Shown: piece by piece, positions 36,724 through 46,554 of the stretch
Position numbering within the stretch: the stretch's first letter is position 1
Layout of the letters: every line of letters starts with the position of its first letter
Origin: an uncultured Flavobacteriaceae bacterium
GTDB taxonomy: Bacteria > Bacteroidota > Bacteroidia > Flavobacteriales > Flavobacteriaceae
Direction: 5' to 3'
NCBI GenBank assembly: GCA_947498845.1
Contig: CANMLX010000016.1
Location: 26,464-90,463 of the forward strand
DNA length: 64,000 bases
Position numbers and translations under genes: made by a program
Notes under the pieces: model-generated
What the model was told of the DNA's origin: nothing
Databases searched by the model: none
The model's input: only the letters and a program-made list of their open reading frames with translations

Positions 36724-37467
36724 TTATTCTAATTGAGCTTTCATTAACTCTCTATTCATTCTTGCAATATTATCTAGAGAAATGCCTTTAGGACACTCCA
36801 CTTCACAAGCTCCGGTATTGGTACAGTTACCAAACCCTTCCAAATCCATTTGCGCTACCATGTTTTTAACACGGTCTGCTGCTTCAACTTGTCCCTGTGG
36901 TAATAATGCATATTGCGATACTTTTGCACCAACAAATAACATTGCAGAAGAGTTTTTACAAGTCGCCACACAAGCACCACAACCAATACATGTTGCAGCA
37001 TCCATAGCTTCATCGGCAGCATGCTTAGAGATAGGTGTCGCATTAGCATCTTGAGTGTTTCCAGAGGTGTTAACAGAAATATAACCTCCTGCATGTTGTA
37101 TGCGATCAAAAGAACTTCTGTCTACAACTAAATCTTTTATAACTGGAAAAGCAGCTGCTCTAAATGGCTCTATAGTAATAGTATCTCCGTCTTTAAACAT
37201 ACGCATGTGTAGCTGGCATGTGGTTACACCTCTATCGGGTCCATGCGCTTCACCATTAATATACATAGAACACATCCCGCAAATGCCTTCACGACAATCA
37301 TGATCAAAGGCTACAGGCTCTTCTCCGTTGTTGATGAGCTGTTCGTTCAAAACATCCATCATTTCTAAAAAAGACATGTGTTCTGAAATCTCAGTAACTT
37401 TATAATCCACCATTTGACCCTTTGAACTAGCGTCTTTTTGTCTCCAAATTTTAAGCGTTAAATTCAT
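36724..37467 (-). CDS. sdhB: succinate dehydrogenase iron-sulfur subunit
   Basis: The 247-residue protein has a [2Fe-2S] domain ([15 protein letters not shown]), then [18 protein letters not shown] and [16 protein letters not shown] for the other clusters. It passes electrons from SdhA flavin to the SdhC quinone site. The length and N-terminus ([10 protein letters not shown]) match the B-type Bacteroidota enzyme. Last gene of sdhCAB; a 72-base heptamer-like spacer separates it from sdhA. Confidence 0.95.
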   Translation of the reverse strand: MNLTLKIWRQKDASSKGQMVDYKVTEISEHMSFLEMMDVLNEQLINNGEEPVAFDHDCREGICGMCSMYINGEAHGPDRGVTTCQLHMRMFKDGDTITIEPFRAAAFPVIKDLVVDRSSFDRIQHAGGYISVNTSGNTQDANATPISKHAADEAMDAATCIGCGACVATCKNSSAMLFVGAKVSQYALLPQGQVEAADRVKNMVAQMDLEGFGNCTNTGACEVECPKGISLDNIARMNRELMKAQLE

Positions 37468-37539
37468 AACTTTTTAGTTTTTGGTTGTTAGTTGCTCGTT
37501 GTTAGTTTTATCCAAAAACTAATAACTGACAACCATCAA
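37468..37539. repeat. heptamer repeat and hairpin between sdhA and sdhB
   Basis: GTTGTTA/GTTGCTC/GTTAGTT-type 7-base units, with a facing inverse stretch (CCAAAAACTAATAACTGACAACC) so the spacer folds into a long imperfect hairpin. It is the same unit style as the arrays around 3911-4150 and 4686-4790, here inside an operon. Confidence 0.6.
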
Positions 37540-39552
37540 CTATTTATACGAACGTTGTTTTAGTTCAATATCATTAAATTCTAATTCTTCTTTGTGTAAT
37601 ACAGCATCTGCTGGCTCCCCTTTATATTCCCAAGCAGAAACAAAAGCAAAATCTTTATCATTACGCTTAGCTTCTCCTTTTTGTGGACCATCTTCTTCTA
37701 CAGATTCCTCACGAAAATGCCCGCCACAAGACTCACTTCTGGTTAATGCATCTTTAGCAAATAATTCACCTAATTCTAAAAAGTCTGCTACGCGTCCTGC
37801 TTTTTCAAGCTCGTTATTTAACTCGTTAGCATTTCCTGGCACACTTACATTTTTGTAGAAATCTTCTCTTAAAGCTTTAATTTCTACCATAGCTTCTTTT
37901 AAGCCTTTTTCATTACGAGACATTCCACATTTCTCCCACATAATATTACCTAATTTTTTATGGTAATAATCTACAGAGTGTTTCCCGTTATTATTTACAA
38001 AGAAGTCTATTCTATCTTTTACTTGCTTTTCAGCTTCATCAAATTCCTTGGTATCTGTTGGTATTTTTCCTGTTCTTATTTCGTTGGATAAATAATTTCC
38101 TATAGTATAAGGCAATACAAAATAACCATCGGCTAAACCTTGCATTAATGCCGAAGCACCTAATCTGTTAGCACCATGATCGGAAAAATTTGCTTCACCA
38201 ATACAGTAACATCCAGGAATGGTAGTCATTAAATTGTAATCAACCCAAACACCTCCCATGGTGTAATGTACCGCAGGGTAAATCATCATTGGTGTTTTGT
38301 AGGGGTCTTGATCTACAATTTTCTCATACATCTGGAATAAGTTACCATACTTAGCCTCGACGATAGCTTGACCTAATTCGTAAACTTTAGATTCTGAAGG
38401 GTTATCAATACCTTGTATTTTAGCTTGCTCTTTTCCATAACGTTGAATTGCAGAAGCAAAATCTAAATAAACAGCCTCTCCAGTAGCATTCACACCAAAA
38501 CCTGCATCACAACGTTCTTTAGCCGCTCTGGAAGCCACATCACGAGGTACTAGGTTTCCAAAAGCTGGATAACGACGCTCTAAGTAATAATCGCGTTCGT
38601 CTTCAGATAAATCGGTAGGTTTTTTACGACCTTCTCTAATGGCTTTTACGTCTTCTATATTTTTTGGCACCCATATACGCCCATCGTTACGTAACGACTC
38701 AGACATCAATGTTAATTTAGACTGGTAATCTCCCGAACGCGGAATACATGTTGGGTGAATTTGCGTATAACAAGGGTTTGCAAAATACGCGCCTTTTTTA
38801 TGTATTTTCCATCCAGCAGTCACATTACTTCCCATAGCATTAGTCGATAAGAAGTATACATTTCCATAGCCTCCAGATGCGATCACTACAGCATGTGCCG
38901 AATGTCTTTCAATTTCACCTGTAACTAAGTTACGCGCTATAATGCCTCTAGCTTTTCCATCTACAATAACAACGTCTAACATTTCGTGACGGTTAAACAT
39001 CTCAATCTTACCACGAGCAATCTGTCTATTCATTGCAGAATAAGCGCCTAATAATAATTGTTGTCCTGTTTGTCCTTTGGCATAAAACGTTCTTGATACT
39101 AATACCCCACCAAACGAGCGGTTATCTAATAACCCACCGTAATCGCGAGCAAAAGGAACACCTTGTGCCACACATTGGTCAATAATATTTGCAGATACCT
39201 CGGCTAAACGATATACATTAGCCTCTCTTGAGCGGTAATCACCACCCTTTACAGTATCGTAAAATAATCTATATGTTGAATCACCATCACCTTGATAGTT
39301 CTTTGCCGCATTTATACCACCTTGAGCTGCAATAGAGTGTGCGCGTCTTGGGGAATCTTGATAAGCAAATGCTTTTACATTATAACCTAATTCGGCAAGT
39401 GTAGCAGATGCAGAACCTCCTGCTAAACCAGTTCCTACAACAATAACATCTATATTACGTTTGTTTGCAGGGTTAACTAAGTCTATATGATTTTTATAGT
39501 CTGTCCATTTATCTTTAATTGGACCTTTTGGTACTTTTGAATCTAAAGCCAT
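37540..39552 (-). CDS. sdhA: succinate dehydrogenase flavoprotein subunit
   Basis: The 670-residue protein has an N-terminal FAD-binding motif [22 protein letters not shown]-linking His in [15 protein letters not shown], and active-site text YTQIHPTCI and [15 protein letters not shown]. It oxidises succinate to fumarate at the inner membrane. The length is typical of the long Bacteroidota form. It starts 11 bases after the sdhC stop; a single transcript. Confidence 0.96.
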   Translation of the reverse strand: MALDSKVPKGPIKDKWTDYKNHIDLVNPANKRNIDVIVVGTGLAGGSASATLAELGYNVKAFAYQDSPRRAHSIAAQGGINAAKNYQGDGDSTYRLFYDTVKGGDYRSREANVYRLAEVSANIIDQCVAQGVPFARDYGGLLDNRSFGGVLVSRTFYAKGQTGQQLLLGAYSAMNRQIARGKIEMFNRHEMLDVVIVDGKARGIIARNLVTGEIERHSAHAVVIASGGYGNVYFLSTNAMGSNVTAGWKIHKKGAYFANPCYTQIHPTCIPRSGDYQSKLTLMSESLRNDGRIWVPKNIEDVKAIREGRKKPTDLSEDERDYYLERRYPAFGNLVPRDVASRAAKERCDAGFGVNATGEAVYLDFASAIQRYGKEQAKIQGIDNPSESKVYELGQAIVEAKYGNLFQMYEKIVDQDPYKTPMMIYPAVHYTMGGVWVDYNLMTTIPGCYCIGEANFSDHGANRLGASALMQGLADGYFVLPYTIGNYLSNEIRTGKIPTDTKEFDEAEKQVKDRIDFFVNNNGKHSVDYYHKKLGNIMWEKCGMSRNEKGLKEAMVEIKALREDFYKNVSVPGNANELNNELEKAGRVADFLELGELFAKDALTRSESCGGHFREESVEEDGPQKGEAKRNDKDFAFVSAWEYKGEPADAVLHKEELEFNDIELKQRSYK

Positions 39553-39563
39553 GTTATTTAAGA

Positions 39564-40250
39564 TTAATGGGTTAAGTGATGATAAATTGCAATGAAAATA
39601 AATCCTAACGGAATTATAATTGAATAAGCTTTACCTATATTCTGTAATACTTTTTTACGTCCAGATGTAGCTCCAACAGATTGAAATGCCGATGTAAATC
39701 CGTGCATTAAATGTAGTGCTAGAAATACAAATGCTATAACGTAAGCTATAACTCTTAAAGGATCATGAAATTTATGGACTAATTCTTCGTAATATCTAAA
39801 TCCACTAGTAGCGTCATCAGGATTAATTAAACCTGTCATATCACCTCCAACGTACTTAATATTGATTTCTGGAATCCAAAAATCTATAAAATGAAGTGCC
39901 ATAAAAGCTAATATTGCCAACCCACTATAAATCATATTTCTACTAAACCAAGAAGAATTGGCGGCACCATTATTTTTTGCATAAGCTGCACCACGTGCTT
40001 TTTTATTTTTAATTTCCAGAATAAAGCCCATTATAAAATGAAATACAACACCAAAAATTAACACAGGTTGCATCACATATTGAATCACCCAAAACGTTCC
40101 CATAAAATGAGACGCCTCATTAAATGTTTCTGGGCTAAAAACGGATAAGATATTTATTGCAAAATGCTGAAGTAAAAAAAACATGAGGAAGAATGCCGAA
40201 AGGGCCATAGCCACTTTTCTTCCAATCGAAGATTTGAAAAATCCGCTCAT
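39564..40250 (-). CDS. sdhC: succinate dehydrogenase cytochrome b subunit
   Basis: The 228-residue membrane protein has about five spans, starting [24 protein letters not shown], with heme-ligand His in [16 protein letters not shown] and nearby helices. It is the single-subunit, B-type di-heme anchor of Bacteroidota succinate dehydrogenase/fumarate reductase. First gene of sdhCAB; promoter at 40274-40305. Confidence 0.92.
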   Translation of the reverse strand: MSGFFKSSIGRKVAMALSAFFLMFFLLQHFAINILSVFSPETFNEASHFMGTFWVIQYVMQPVLIFGVVFHFIMGFILEIKNKKARGAAYAKNNGAANSSWFSRNMIYSGLAILAFMALHFIDFWIPEINIKYVGGDMTGLINPDDATSGFRYYEELVHKFHDPLRVIAYVIAFVFLALHLMHGFTSAFQSVGATSGRKKVLQNIGKAYSIIIPLGFIFIAIYHHLTH

Positions 40251-40273
40251 TATATTATGATTATTTATTTTGA

Positions 40274-40305
40274 CAAATTTAGGCTAGCAGTGATTTATAG
40301 GCAAG
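40274..40305 (-). promoter_or_regulatory. promoter of sdhCAB
   Basis: On the minus strand: CTTG (40305-40302), 20 bases, TAAATTTG (40281-40274). This is a close match to the flavobacterial TTG-N19/20-TAnnTTTG promoter. The sdhC ATG is 24 bases downstream, giving a short leader. Confidence 0.65.
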
Positions 40306-40479
40306 AAACTAAAGTGTGTTTTTTTTATTTAGATTGATTCTAAGATTTAAAAATATAAAATTCATATATCTCAATTAAAACCTTTTATTTTATTAATACT
40401 TAAAAAACACCGTTTGTTTTTTAAGTATTTGACAATAAAATGATTATCTTACACATATTAACCAAAAAAACTATATAAA

Positions 40480-40764
40480 ATGGGAGATTATTTACCTTTA
40501 ATTATTCAACTTATTAGTGGAGCAGTTGGCGGAAACATAGCTGGCTCGCTCATGAAAAACTCTTCTTTAGGAACGTTATGGAACTCGGTTGCAGGAATAC
40601 TTGGTGGTGGACTTGGAGGCACCGTTCTTGGCATGCTAGGTATAGGAACTGGCGGTGGTGGAATGGATATAGCTGGAATTATAGGAAGTATTGCCGGAGG
40701 AGGTACTGGTGGAGGAATTGTTATCGCAGTGATTGGACTAATTAAAAAAGCAATGAATAAATAG
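40480..40764 (+). CDS. Gly-rich small membrane protein
   Basis: The 94-residue protein starts MGDYLPLIIQLISGAVGGNIAG, continues with repeated Gly-rich hydrophobic segments (VAGILGGGLGGTVLGMLGIG, AGIIGSIAGGGTGGG) and ends with IAVIGLIKKAMNK. Two or three membrane-compatible stretches have GxxxG spacing. No family function known to me. A stand-alone gene with upstream text TATATAAAATG. Confidence 0.65.
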   Translation: MGDYLPLIIQLISGAVGGNIAGSLMKNSSLGTLWNSVAGILGGGLGGTVLGMLGIGTGGGGMDIAGIIGSIAGGGTGGGIVIAVIGLIKKAMNK

Positions 40765-40784
40765 ACAATTATCAAAAAAAGAAG

Positions 40785-40895
40785 TACTACTCGATAATCG
40801 AGGTTTAAATGCTCTGAAGCTTGCCTCGAAATCAAAATGTTTTTTTTCAATGAATGCCTCCTGGGGCTTGCCCCGAGGTAGTTTACTTTACTCAA
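40785..40895. repeat. family C repeat, inverted copy
   Basis: Inverse of the order in 20365-20465: ACTCGATAATCGAGGTTTAAAT, then CTTGCCTCGAAA, then CCTGGGGCTTGCCCCGAGGTAG. The palindromic unit GGGGCTTGCCCC is clear here. Confidence 0.7.
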
Positions 40896-40900
40896 ACAAG

Positions 40901-41029
40901 AAGAGGTCTATAAAGTGTCATTATGAATGAAATGAAGAATCTCATCGAATCATAAAAACTTGATTTAAATCAAGTTAAGATTCATTACTATACTCTTAAT
41001 GGCATCATGAATCACTTTTTAGACCTCTT
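40901..41029. terminator. 129-base large inverted repeat between convergent genes
   Basis: The outer arms AAGAGGTCTATAAAGTGTCAT and the near inverse ATCACTTTTTAGACCTCTTT pair over about 20 bases. The centre is a perfect 20-base palindrome (40957-40976, AACTTGATTTAAATCAAGTT). As the genes on both sides converge, it may be a double terminator or a cruciform; it may equally be a repeat element. Confidence 0.6.
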
Positions 41030-41057
41030 TCTTATTATCTTATTTCTAAATCATTTT

Positions 41058-42911
41058 TTATTTAATCATCACTTTTTTAATAATGGAAGCACCGTTATTG
41101 GAATGTATGCGCATTAAATAAAGCCCTCCAGATACATTTTTCATAGTAATCGTTTTACGTTTAGAGTTTGAAAAACTATCATTAAATACCAAGCGTCCAT
41201 TAATATCGTAAACATCTACTTTATCTAAACCAATTGATGATTCGTTTTCAATTAAAAACGTTCCCTTTGATGGGTTTGGAAAAACACGAATACCTTCATT
41301 AAAAGCAACTTCATCAATACTTAAAGGACAAGACATATCTGTCATCACAGGTTCGCGACAAACAGCAGCCCCAGTACTTCTTGCTTGCACATTATTTGCT
41401 CCGATAATATTATTATTGCTAAGAACTCTTTGAGTTTCTCCCGTAAAAGAAGCAAAGTGCATCACATCATTTAAATTATTCCCTTTAAAAACAGGATCAA
41501 TCACATGACCTAATTGGTGCCCATGCCCAAGTTCATGTAATGTTACACTTTCAAAATCTATTTGATTTGTAGCAGGTGCACTTGTGCCTGTATGCCAATT
41601 AGAAGTATCATTAAATATTAAATCCATTTCACTTACAAACCAAGAAAGATTGTTACTGTCAATTCTACAACCAGAGTAGTAACTTACACAAACTCCCAGA
41701 ACACCATTTTCTAATTCATCACCATTATCAAACCTTATAACATTCACATCATCTGCAGCTTGAACATCCCTAGTAGTAGCGGTGTTACTTATATTCCAAT
41801 TCACACCAGTTTCACAAACCCATTTGTTAAGTGAGCGTTCAAAAGCTGCTCTTGCTCCTGGCGCTTCAGTATCATTAAAAAATGATGTAAACATTTCAAA
41901 TGTATACCCCCCAGAACCATTGCTGTTTATATGTTGTATAGGATAAGCAATAAGTGTACCTGTTGCATCGGAAGGAACATTTATTTCGGAAAATGTTACG
42001 GTTAAGTCGTTTGCAGAAGTTGCACTTGCTCCATTGGTATCTGTAACTCTTATTTTTCCCGTTCCAGCTGTTTCGCTTTCAGTAAGAGTCACATTAGAGG
42101 GAACCTCTACTGTTATTCTAGTATCATTCCAGGTTAATACTTGAGAATCTAAAGCATCAAAAAAAGTAACCCCTCCATCATCTGCATTTGTAAATCCAAC
42201 CTTTCCTTTAGTAGCGCCAAACCCACTACCTGTAATAGTTAACACAGATCCTGTACCACCACTAATATTTGCTGGAGAAAAAGTAATATTACTTGGTGGA
42301 GACAAAGCGTTCTTACCACTTAATTTAACTTGCTTTGATAATAACTTAGATGCAACATTAAATGGAGTAAGGCCTATATATGGTTTTTTAGTAATACTAT
42401 TAATATCCCTATACAATGTTTCTTTTATCCCATGGCTTATCTTGTATGGGTTTAAAATTTTATTATTTTCAAAATCATATTTAAATAAACTTTGCGAAGA
42501 AGCATAAGGTTTATAAAGCCTTGAATATGATTTTCCTTGTTTATTGAAAGAAATATTGCTTTGCTTCAAGGTAAACACCCCTATGTCTCCTTCTTTAGTA
42601 CTTAGACTAGGAAAGACCTTTACTGCTGTTAAACCAATTACGCCTCCTGGGGTGATCATATGTATTTTACTTGCAGATTTACCCTTAAAAATCTTATAAA
42701 CTTCTATGGTGTTAATTGTATAAACCATAGAATGATTATCGTCCCAAACAGATTTTTTTGAAACCACTTTACCTTCAACAACTAAACTAGAATTATTAAT
42801 CTGGTCTTTTAATGAAACTTCTTTCATTAAACTTTGAGCTTGTAAATCACTAAAGCCAATTAGGCATAAAGATAACACAAGTAGGGTGTTAGCAACGGTG
42901 CATTTTTTCAT
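41058..42911 (-). CDS. metzincin-like secreted protease with IPT domain and T9SS tail
   Basis: From the ATG at 42911 the 617-residue protein has a signal peptide (ending DLQAQS), an N-terminal domain (about 25-190), and an IPT/TIG domain (about 205-310). The protease region has H459-E460-L-G-H463-G-H-Q-L-G-H469, the metzincin spacing HExxH-x5-H, but the usual Gly at position 8 is Gln. The T9SS sorting domain starts RVFPNPSKGTF. A longer frame to 43013 lacks a signal. Zinc endopeptidase activity is likely but not certain. It diverges from the aminopeptidase gene. Confidence 0.75.
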   Translation of the reverse strand: MKKCTVANTLLVLSLCLIGFSDLQAQSLMKEVSLKDQINNSSLVVEGKVVSKKSVWDDNHSMVYTINTIEVYKIFKGKSASKIHMITPGGVIGLTAVKVFPSLSTKEGDIGVFTLKQSNISFNKQGKSYSRLYKPYASSQSLFKYDFENNKILNPYKISHGIKETLYRDINSITKKPYIGLTPFNVASKLLSKQVKLSGKNALSPPSNITFSPANISGGTGSVLTITGSGFGATKGKVGFTNADDGGVTFFDALDSQVLTWNDTRITVEVPSNVTLTESETAGTGKIRVTDTNGASATSANDLTVTFSEINVPSDATGTLIAYPIQHINSNGSGGYTFEMFTSFFNDTEAPGARAAFERSLNKWVCETGVNWNISNTATTRDVQAADDVNVIRFDNGDELENGVLGVCVSYYSGCRIDSNNLSWFVSEMDLIFNDTSNWHTGTSAPATNQIDFESVTLHELGHGHQLGHVIDPVFKGNNLNDVMHFASFTGETQRVLSNNNIIGANNVQARSTGAAVCREPVMTDMSCPLSIDEVAFNEGIRVFPNPSKGTFLIENESSIGLDKVDVYDINGRLVFNDSFSNSKRKTITMKNVSGGLYLMRIHSNNGASIIKKVMIK

Positions 42912-43018
42912 CAGATTTTTTGTATTAGGGTTAAAACAGAGGGAAGTAAAACCCAAAGATAGAAAATAATAATCTATTTTTACTTTTACATAGGTCGTAA
43001 ACTTAACGCTCAAATAAC

Positions 43019-44311
43019 ATGAAATACTCCGTAATTAACAATCAACTTTTTATCAAGAACAGAAAAAACTTCTGTATTAACATGAAACCTCAAAGTATCG
43101 CCATTTTTAACTCTAACGATATTTACCCAATAAGTGCAGATAGTACGCTTCCATTCCAACAACACAGAGACATCTTTTATTTAAGTGGTATAGATCAAGA
43201 AGAAAGTGTTTTAGTTTTATTTCCAGATGCTCCAAAAGAAAAACACAGAGAGGTTTTGTTTTTAAAAGAAACTAATGCCCATATAGCTATTTGGGAAGGC
43301 GAAAAATTAACTAAAGAAAAAGCCTTTGAAGTAAGTGGTATTAAAACAGTGTATTGGCTACAGGATTTAGAAAAAATCTTGTTTGAAATTATGACACAGT
43401 GTGAAACGGTATACATAAATACCAACGAGCATTATCGATCTAATGTTGAAGTAGAAACCAGAGAAGATCGTTTTACAAAATGGTTAAAGAAGAAATATCC
43501 CGCGCATTCGGTAGCCAAAAGCAACCCTATTTTACAACGTTTACGCTCGGTGAAAGATCCTATAGAAATAGATTTAATTCAAAAGGCCTGCAATATTACA
43601 GAAAAAGGATTTCGTCGCATTTTAAACTTTGTAAAGCCGGGTGTTATGGAATACGAAATTGAAGCAGAGTATATCCATGAATTTGTTAGAAATAGGTCAA
43701 AAGGTTTTGCGTACTCGCCAATTATAGCATCGGGTAGCAATGCCAATGTATTACATTATATAGAGAACAATAAAGCATGTAAATCTGGAGATTTAATTTT
43801 AATGGATGTCGCTGCAGAATATGCCAATTACTCTAGCGACATGACGAGAACCATCCCTGTTTCTGGAAAATTTTCTAATAGACAAAAAGCGGTTTACAAT
43901 GCCGTTTTAAAAGTAAAGAAAGCATCCACTAAATTATTAGTTCCTGGAACGATATGGGCAGATTATCACGTTGAGGTTGGAAAAATCATGACCGCAGAAT
44001 TACTAAAATTAGGTTTGCTAGATAAAGCTGATATCCAGAACGAAAATCCAGATTGGCCAGCATATAAAAAATACTTTATGCATGGAAACAGTCATCATTT
44101 GGGATTAGACACTCACGATTATGGCATATTAACAGAGCCTATGATTGCAAACATGGTATTTACTGTTGAACCTGGTATTTATCTCCCCGATGAAGGTTTT
44201 GGGATTCGCCTAGAAGATGATGTTGTAATTCAAGAAAATGGAGCTCCTTTTAATTTAATGCAAAACATTCCTATAGAGGTCGATGAGATTGAAAGCTTAA
44301 TGAATACATAA
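43019..44311 (+). CDS. Xaa-Pro aminopeptidase (M24 family)
   Basis: The 430-residue protein has an N-terminal creatinase-like domain (SIAIFNSNDIYPISADSTLPFQQ) and a C-terminal pita-bread domain. The metal ligands are in MDVAAEYANYSSDMTRTIP (two Asp), MHGNSHHLGLDTHD (His), VEPGIY (Glu) and RLEDD (Glu). It removes an N-terminal residue before Pro in the cytoplasm; often called PepP. The upstream intergenic region is shared with the divergent protease gene. Confidence 0.88.
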   Translation: MKYSVINNQLFIKNRKNFCINMKPQSIAIFNSNDIYPISADSTLPFQQHRDIFYLSGIDQEESVLVLFPDAPKEKHREVLFLKETNAHIAIWEGEKLTKEKAFEVSGIKTVYWLQDLEKILFEIMTQCETVYINTNEHYRSNVEVETREDRFTKWLKKKYPAHSVAKSNPILQRLRSVKDPIEIDLIQKACNITEKGFRRILNFVKPGVMEYEIEAEYIHEFVRNRSKGFAYSPIIASGSNANVLHYIENNKACKSGDLILMDVAAEYANYSSDMTRTIPVSGKFSNRQKAVYNAVLKVKKASTKLLVPGTIWADYHVEVGKIMTAELLKLGLLDKADIQNENPDWPAYKKYFMHGNSHHLGLDTHDYGILTEPMIANMVFTVEPGIYLPDEGFGIRLEDDVVIQENGAPFNLMQNIPIEVDEIESLMNT

Positions 44312-44336
44312 AAAAGAGCCTTAAAAGGCTCTTTTT
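44312..44336. terminator. bidirectional terminator between aminopeptidase and lysC
   Basis: AAAAGAGCCTT pairs with AAGGCTCTTTT (about 44312-44334) with a short AA loop and T run on both strands. It sits between convergent genes. Confidence 0.85.
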
Positions 44337-44351
44337 AACAATCACCATTAA

Positions 44352-45674
44352 TTAAACAGTGACTGGTTCAAACAAATATGTGTTTAATTTTTTAAGTGTA
44401 TCTATTTTATCTTTGGTATCGATGAGCAAAGATATGTTATTTCTGCTTCCTCCATACGAAATCATTCTTATTTTTACATCTTTTAAAATCTTAAATAAGA
44501 GAGGCGTTTCTTTATGATCCACAATTGAATGTCCAACCAAGCATACAATGGTTTGATTTTTATCGACTTCTATAGTAGCGAATGCTTCTAATTCCGAAAC
44601 TATTTTTTCTAAATTTAAATCATTATCAATAGTAAGAGACACCGCAACTTCAGAAGTAGTAATCATATCTATGGAGGTTTCATAGGTCTCAAAAATCTCA
44701 AATACTTTTTTAAGAAAACCATGAGCCTGCAGCATTCTACCAGATTTAATCTTAATAGCTGTAATATTATCTTTAGCAGCAATGGCTTTAATACCGTTTT
44801 CAATATGATTATTAGTAATTGAAGTTCCAGAAGCTTCAGGATCCATTGTATTTTTTAATCGTACAGGAATACCATCTACCGCAACGGGTAATACTGTTTG
44901 AGGGTGTAAAATTTTAGCTCCAAAGTAGGCTAACTCGGCAGCTTCATCAAAGGATAAATTAGAAATAGCTTTGGTGCCTTCAACAAATCTAGGGTCGTTA
45001 TTATGCATCCCGTCTATGTCTGTCCAAATCTGTACTTCTTCAGCTTTTATAGCTGCCCCTATTATTGTTGCTGTATAATCACTACCGCCACGCTGTAAAT
45101 TAGATACCTCTCCATTATTATCTAAACAGATAAAACCTTGCGTTATATATATGTCGGCTGCCTTAGATGTATTAAGTAGTTTTGATAATTGTTTCTTGAT
45201 ATAAACTTTATTAGGCTCTTTGGCATCATCGATTGCCATAAAGTCTAGTGCTGCTAATAATTTTGAGTTTATGCCTTCCTGCTGCAAATAACAATTAAAC
45301 ATAAATGTAGAGAGTAACTCTCCCTGCGCCAATATTTTATTTTCTAATAATTTTGAAAAAGGGGTTTTTATAGCTGCTGTTAAAAAATCAAATCGTTCAT
45401 TAATATAATGGGCAGCTAGACTATTTAGATCGGTATTACTCAGTAATTCATTGATAACATCTAAGTATTTTTCTTGAAGCGTCTTTACGTCTATTAAAGC
45501 TTTATCTATATTACGTTCTTTAATATCGTTAGCAATACCCACCAATATATTTGTTGTTCCAGACATTGCAGAAAGCACTACGATCTTCTTTTCCCCATCA
45601 TTAATAATGCTTTTTACATTTTTCATGTTAGCAACCGATCCCACAGATGTTCCACCAAACTTTAATACTTTCAT
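44352..45674 (-). CDS. lysC: aspartate kinase
   Basis: The 440-residue monofunctional aspartokinase starts with KVLKFGGTSVGS and carries YITQGFICLDNNGEVSNLQRGGSDYTA and VQIWTDIDGMHNNDPR. Two C-terminal ACT domains follow (about 300-440), suggesting feedback control by lysine or threonine. It forms aspartyl phosphate for Lys/Met/Thr synthesis. It is divergent from the ACT-like gene at 45868. Confidence 0.93.
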   Translation of the reverse strand: MKVLKFGGTSVGSVANMKNVKSIINDGEKKIVVLSAMSGTTNILVGIANDIKERNIDKALIDVKTLQEKYLDVINELLSNTDLNSLAAHYINERFDFLTAAIKTPFSKLLENKILAQGELLSTFMFNCYLQQEGINSKLLAALDFMAIDDAKEPNKVYIKKQLSKLLNTSKAADIYITQGFICLDNNGEVSNLQRGGSDYTATIIGAAIKAEEVQIWTDIDGMHNNDPRFVEGTKAISNLSFDEAAELAYFGAKILHPQTVLPVAVDGIPVRLKNTMDPEASGTSITNNHIENGIKAIAAKDNITAIKIKSGRMLQAHGFLKKVFEIFETYETSIDMITTSEVAVSLTIDNDLNLEKIVSELEAFATIEVDKNQTIVCLVGHSIVDHKETPLLFKILKDVKIRMISYGGSRNNISLLIDTKDKIDTLKKLNTYLFEPVTV

Positions 45675-45867
45675 ATGTTTAAATTTTACTACTATTTGAT
45701 AATAAATTAATTACAAAATTAAGAACGCATGCAAAAGCTAAGCTTTCACATAAAAAAAAGTTATAATTAAAATTTATTTTGAGCGTCAAAATTATAATAC
45801 TAGACGTATTACAATGTATTTATTTAAAAAAAAGTTTATTTTTACACAGAATGTTAAATAATTAACA

Positions 45868-46524
45868 ATGAAAACTGTATCCAACTGTGTTGAAGATATT
45901 CTTATAACGCAGCCATACTTAGAAGAAGCTTTATCTAGAAAGATTATCAATTTTAGCGCACTAGCAATAGAACTTACAGAACCTATAAGTAAAATGCTTA
46001 AAAAGGATGTAAAACCAGGAGCTATTATGATGGCTTTAAGACGCTATAATCCACCGCCTACAATGGGTAATTCTATAAAAATGAAACGCGTGATTCAAAA
46101 CCTTGGAGACATTACGGTACGCTCTAATTTAAGTGACTATACCGTAAAAAATTCTACGACGCTTATAGACAATCATGCTAAAATATTAGAACACATAAAC
46201 AAAGAAGATAAATTGTTCTATACGTTTACGCGAGGGATACATGAGAGCAATATTATTGTATCTAGTGGTTTAAATAGTTTTATTAAACAGCACTTATCTA
46301 ATGAATACTTTATAGCTACACAAGACAATTTATCGGCTATAACTATAAATTTACCTCAAGATAATTCTAAAATTGCTGGTTTATACTATCATTTTTTTAA
46401 ACGATTAGCTTGGGAAGGTGTTGTATTGTATGAAGTTTTATCAACCACCAATGAGTTTACCATTTTAGTTGAAGATGAATTTGTTGATAAAGCATTTACA
46501 GCGATTAAAAAAGTAAAGTCTTAG
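45868..46524 (+). CDS. protein with ACT-like C-terminal domain, next to lysC
   Basis: The 218-residue cytosolic protein has an N-terminal helical region (about 1-70, with RRYNPPPTMGNSIKMKR) and a C-terminal part with two beta-alpha-beta units (LFYTFTRGIHESNIIVSS, VVLYEVLSTTNEFTILVEDE), as in ACT domains of aspartokinase. Adjacency to lysC suggests an amino-acid-sensing partner, but this rests on pattern and place only. No helix-turn-helix recognised. Confidence 0.6.
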   Translation: MKTVSNCVEDILITQPYLEEALSRKIINFSALAIELTEPISKMLKKDVKPGAIMMALRRYNPPPTMGNSIKMKRVIQNLGDITVRSNLSDYTVKNSTTLIDNHAKILEHINKEDKLFYTFTRGIHESNIIVSSGLNSFIKQHLSNEYFIATQDNLSAITINLPQDNSKIAGLYYHFFKRLAWEGVVLYEVLSTTNEFTILVEDEFVDKAFTAIKKVKS

Positions 46525-46554
46525 TTATATCTTTGTAGCCTATATTAATCTAAT

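Noticed and set aside
43480..43662. 60-codon frame inside the aminopeptidase gene
   Set aside because: Other-frame shadow of the Xaa-Pro aminopeptidase coding sequence.
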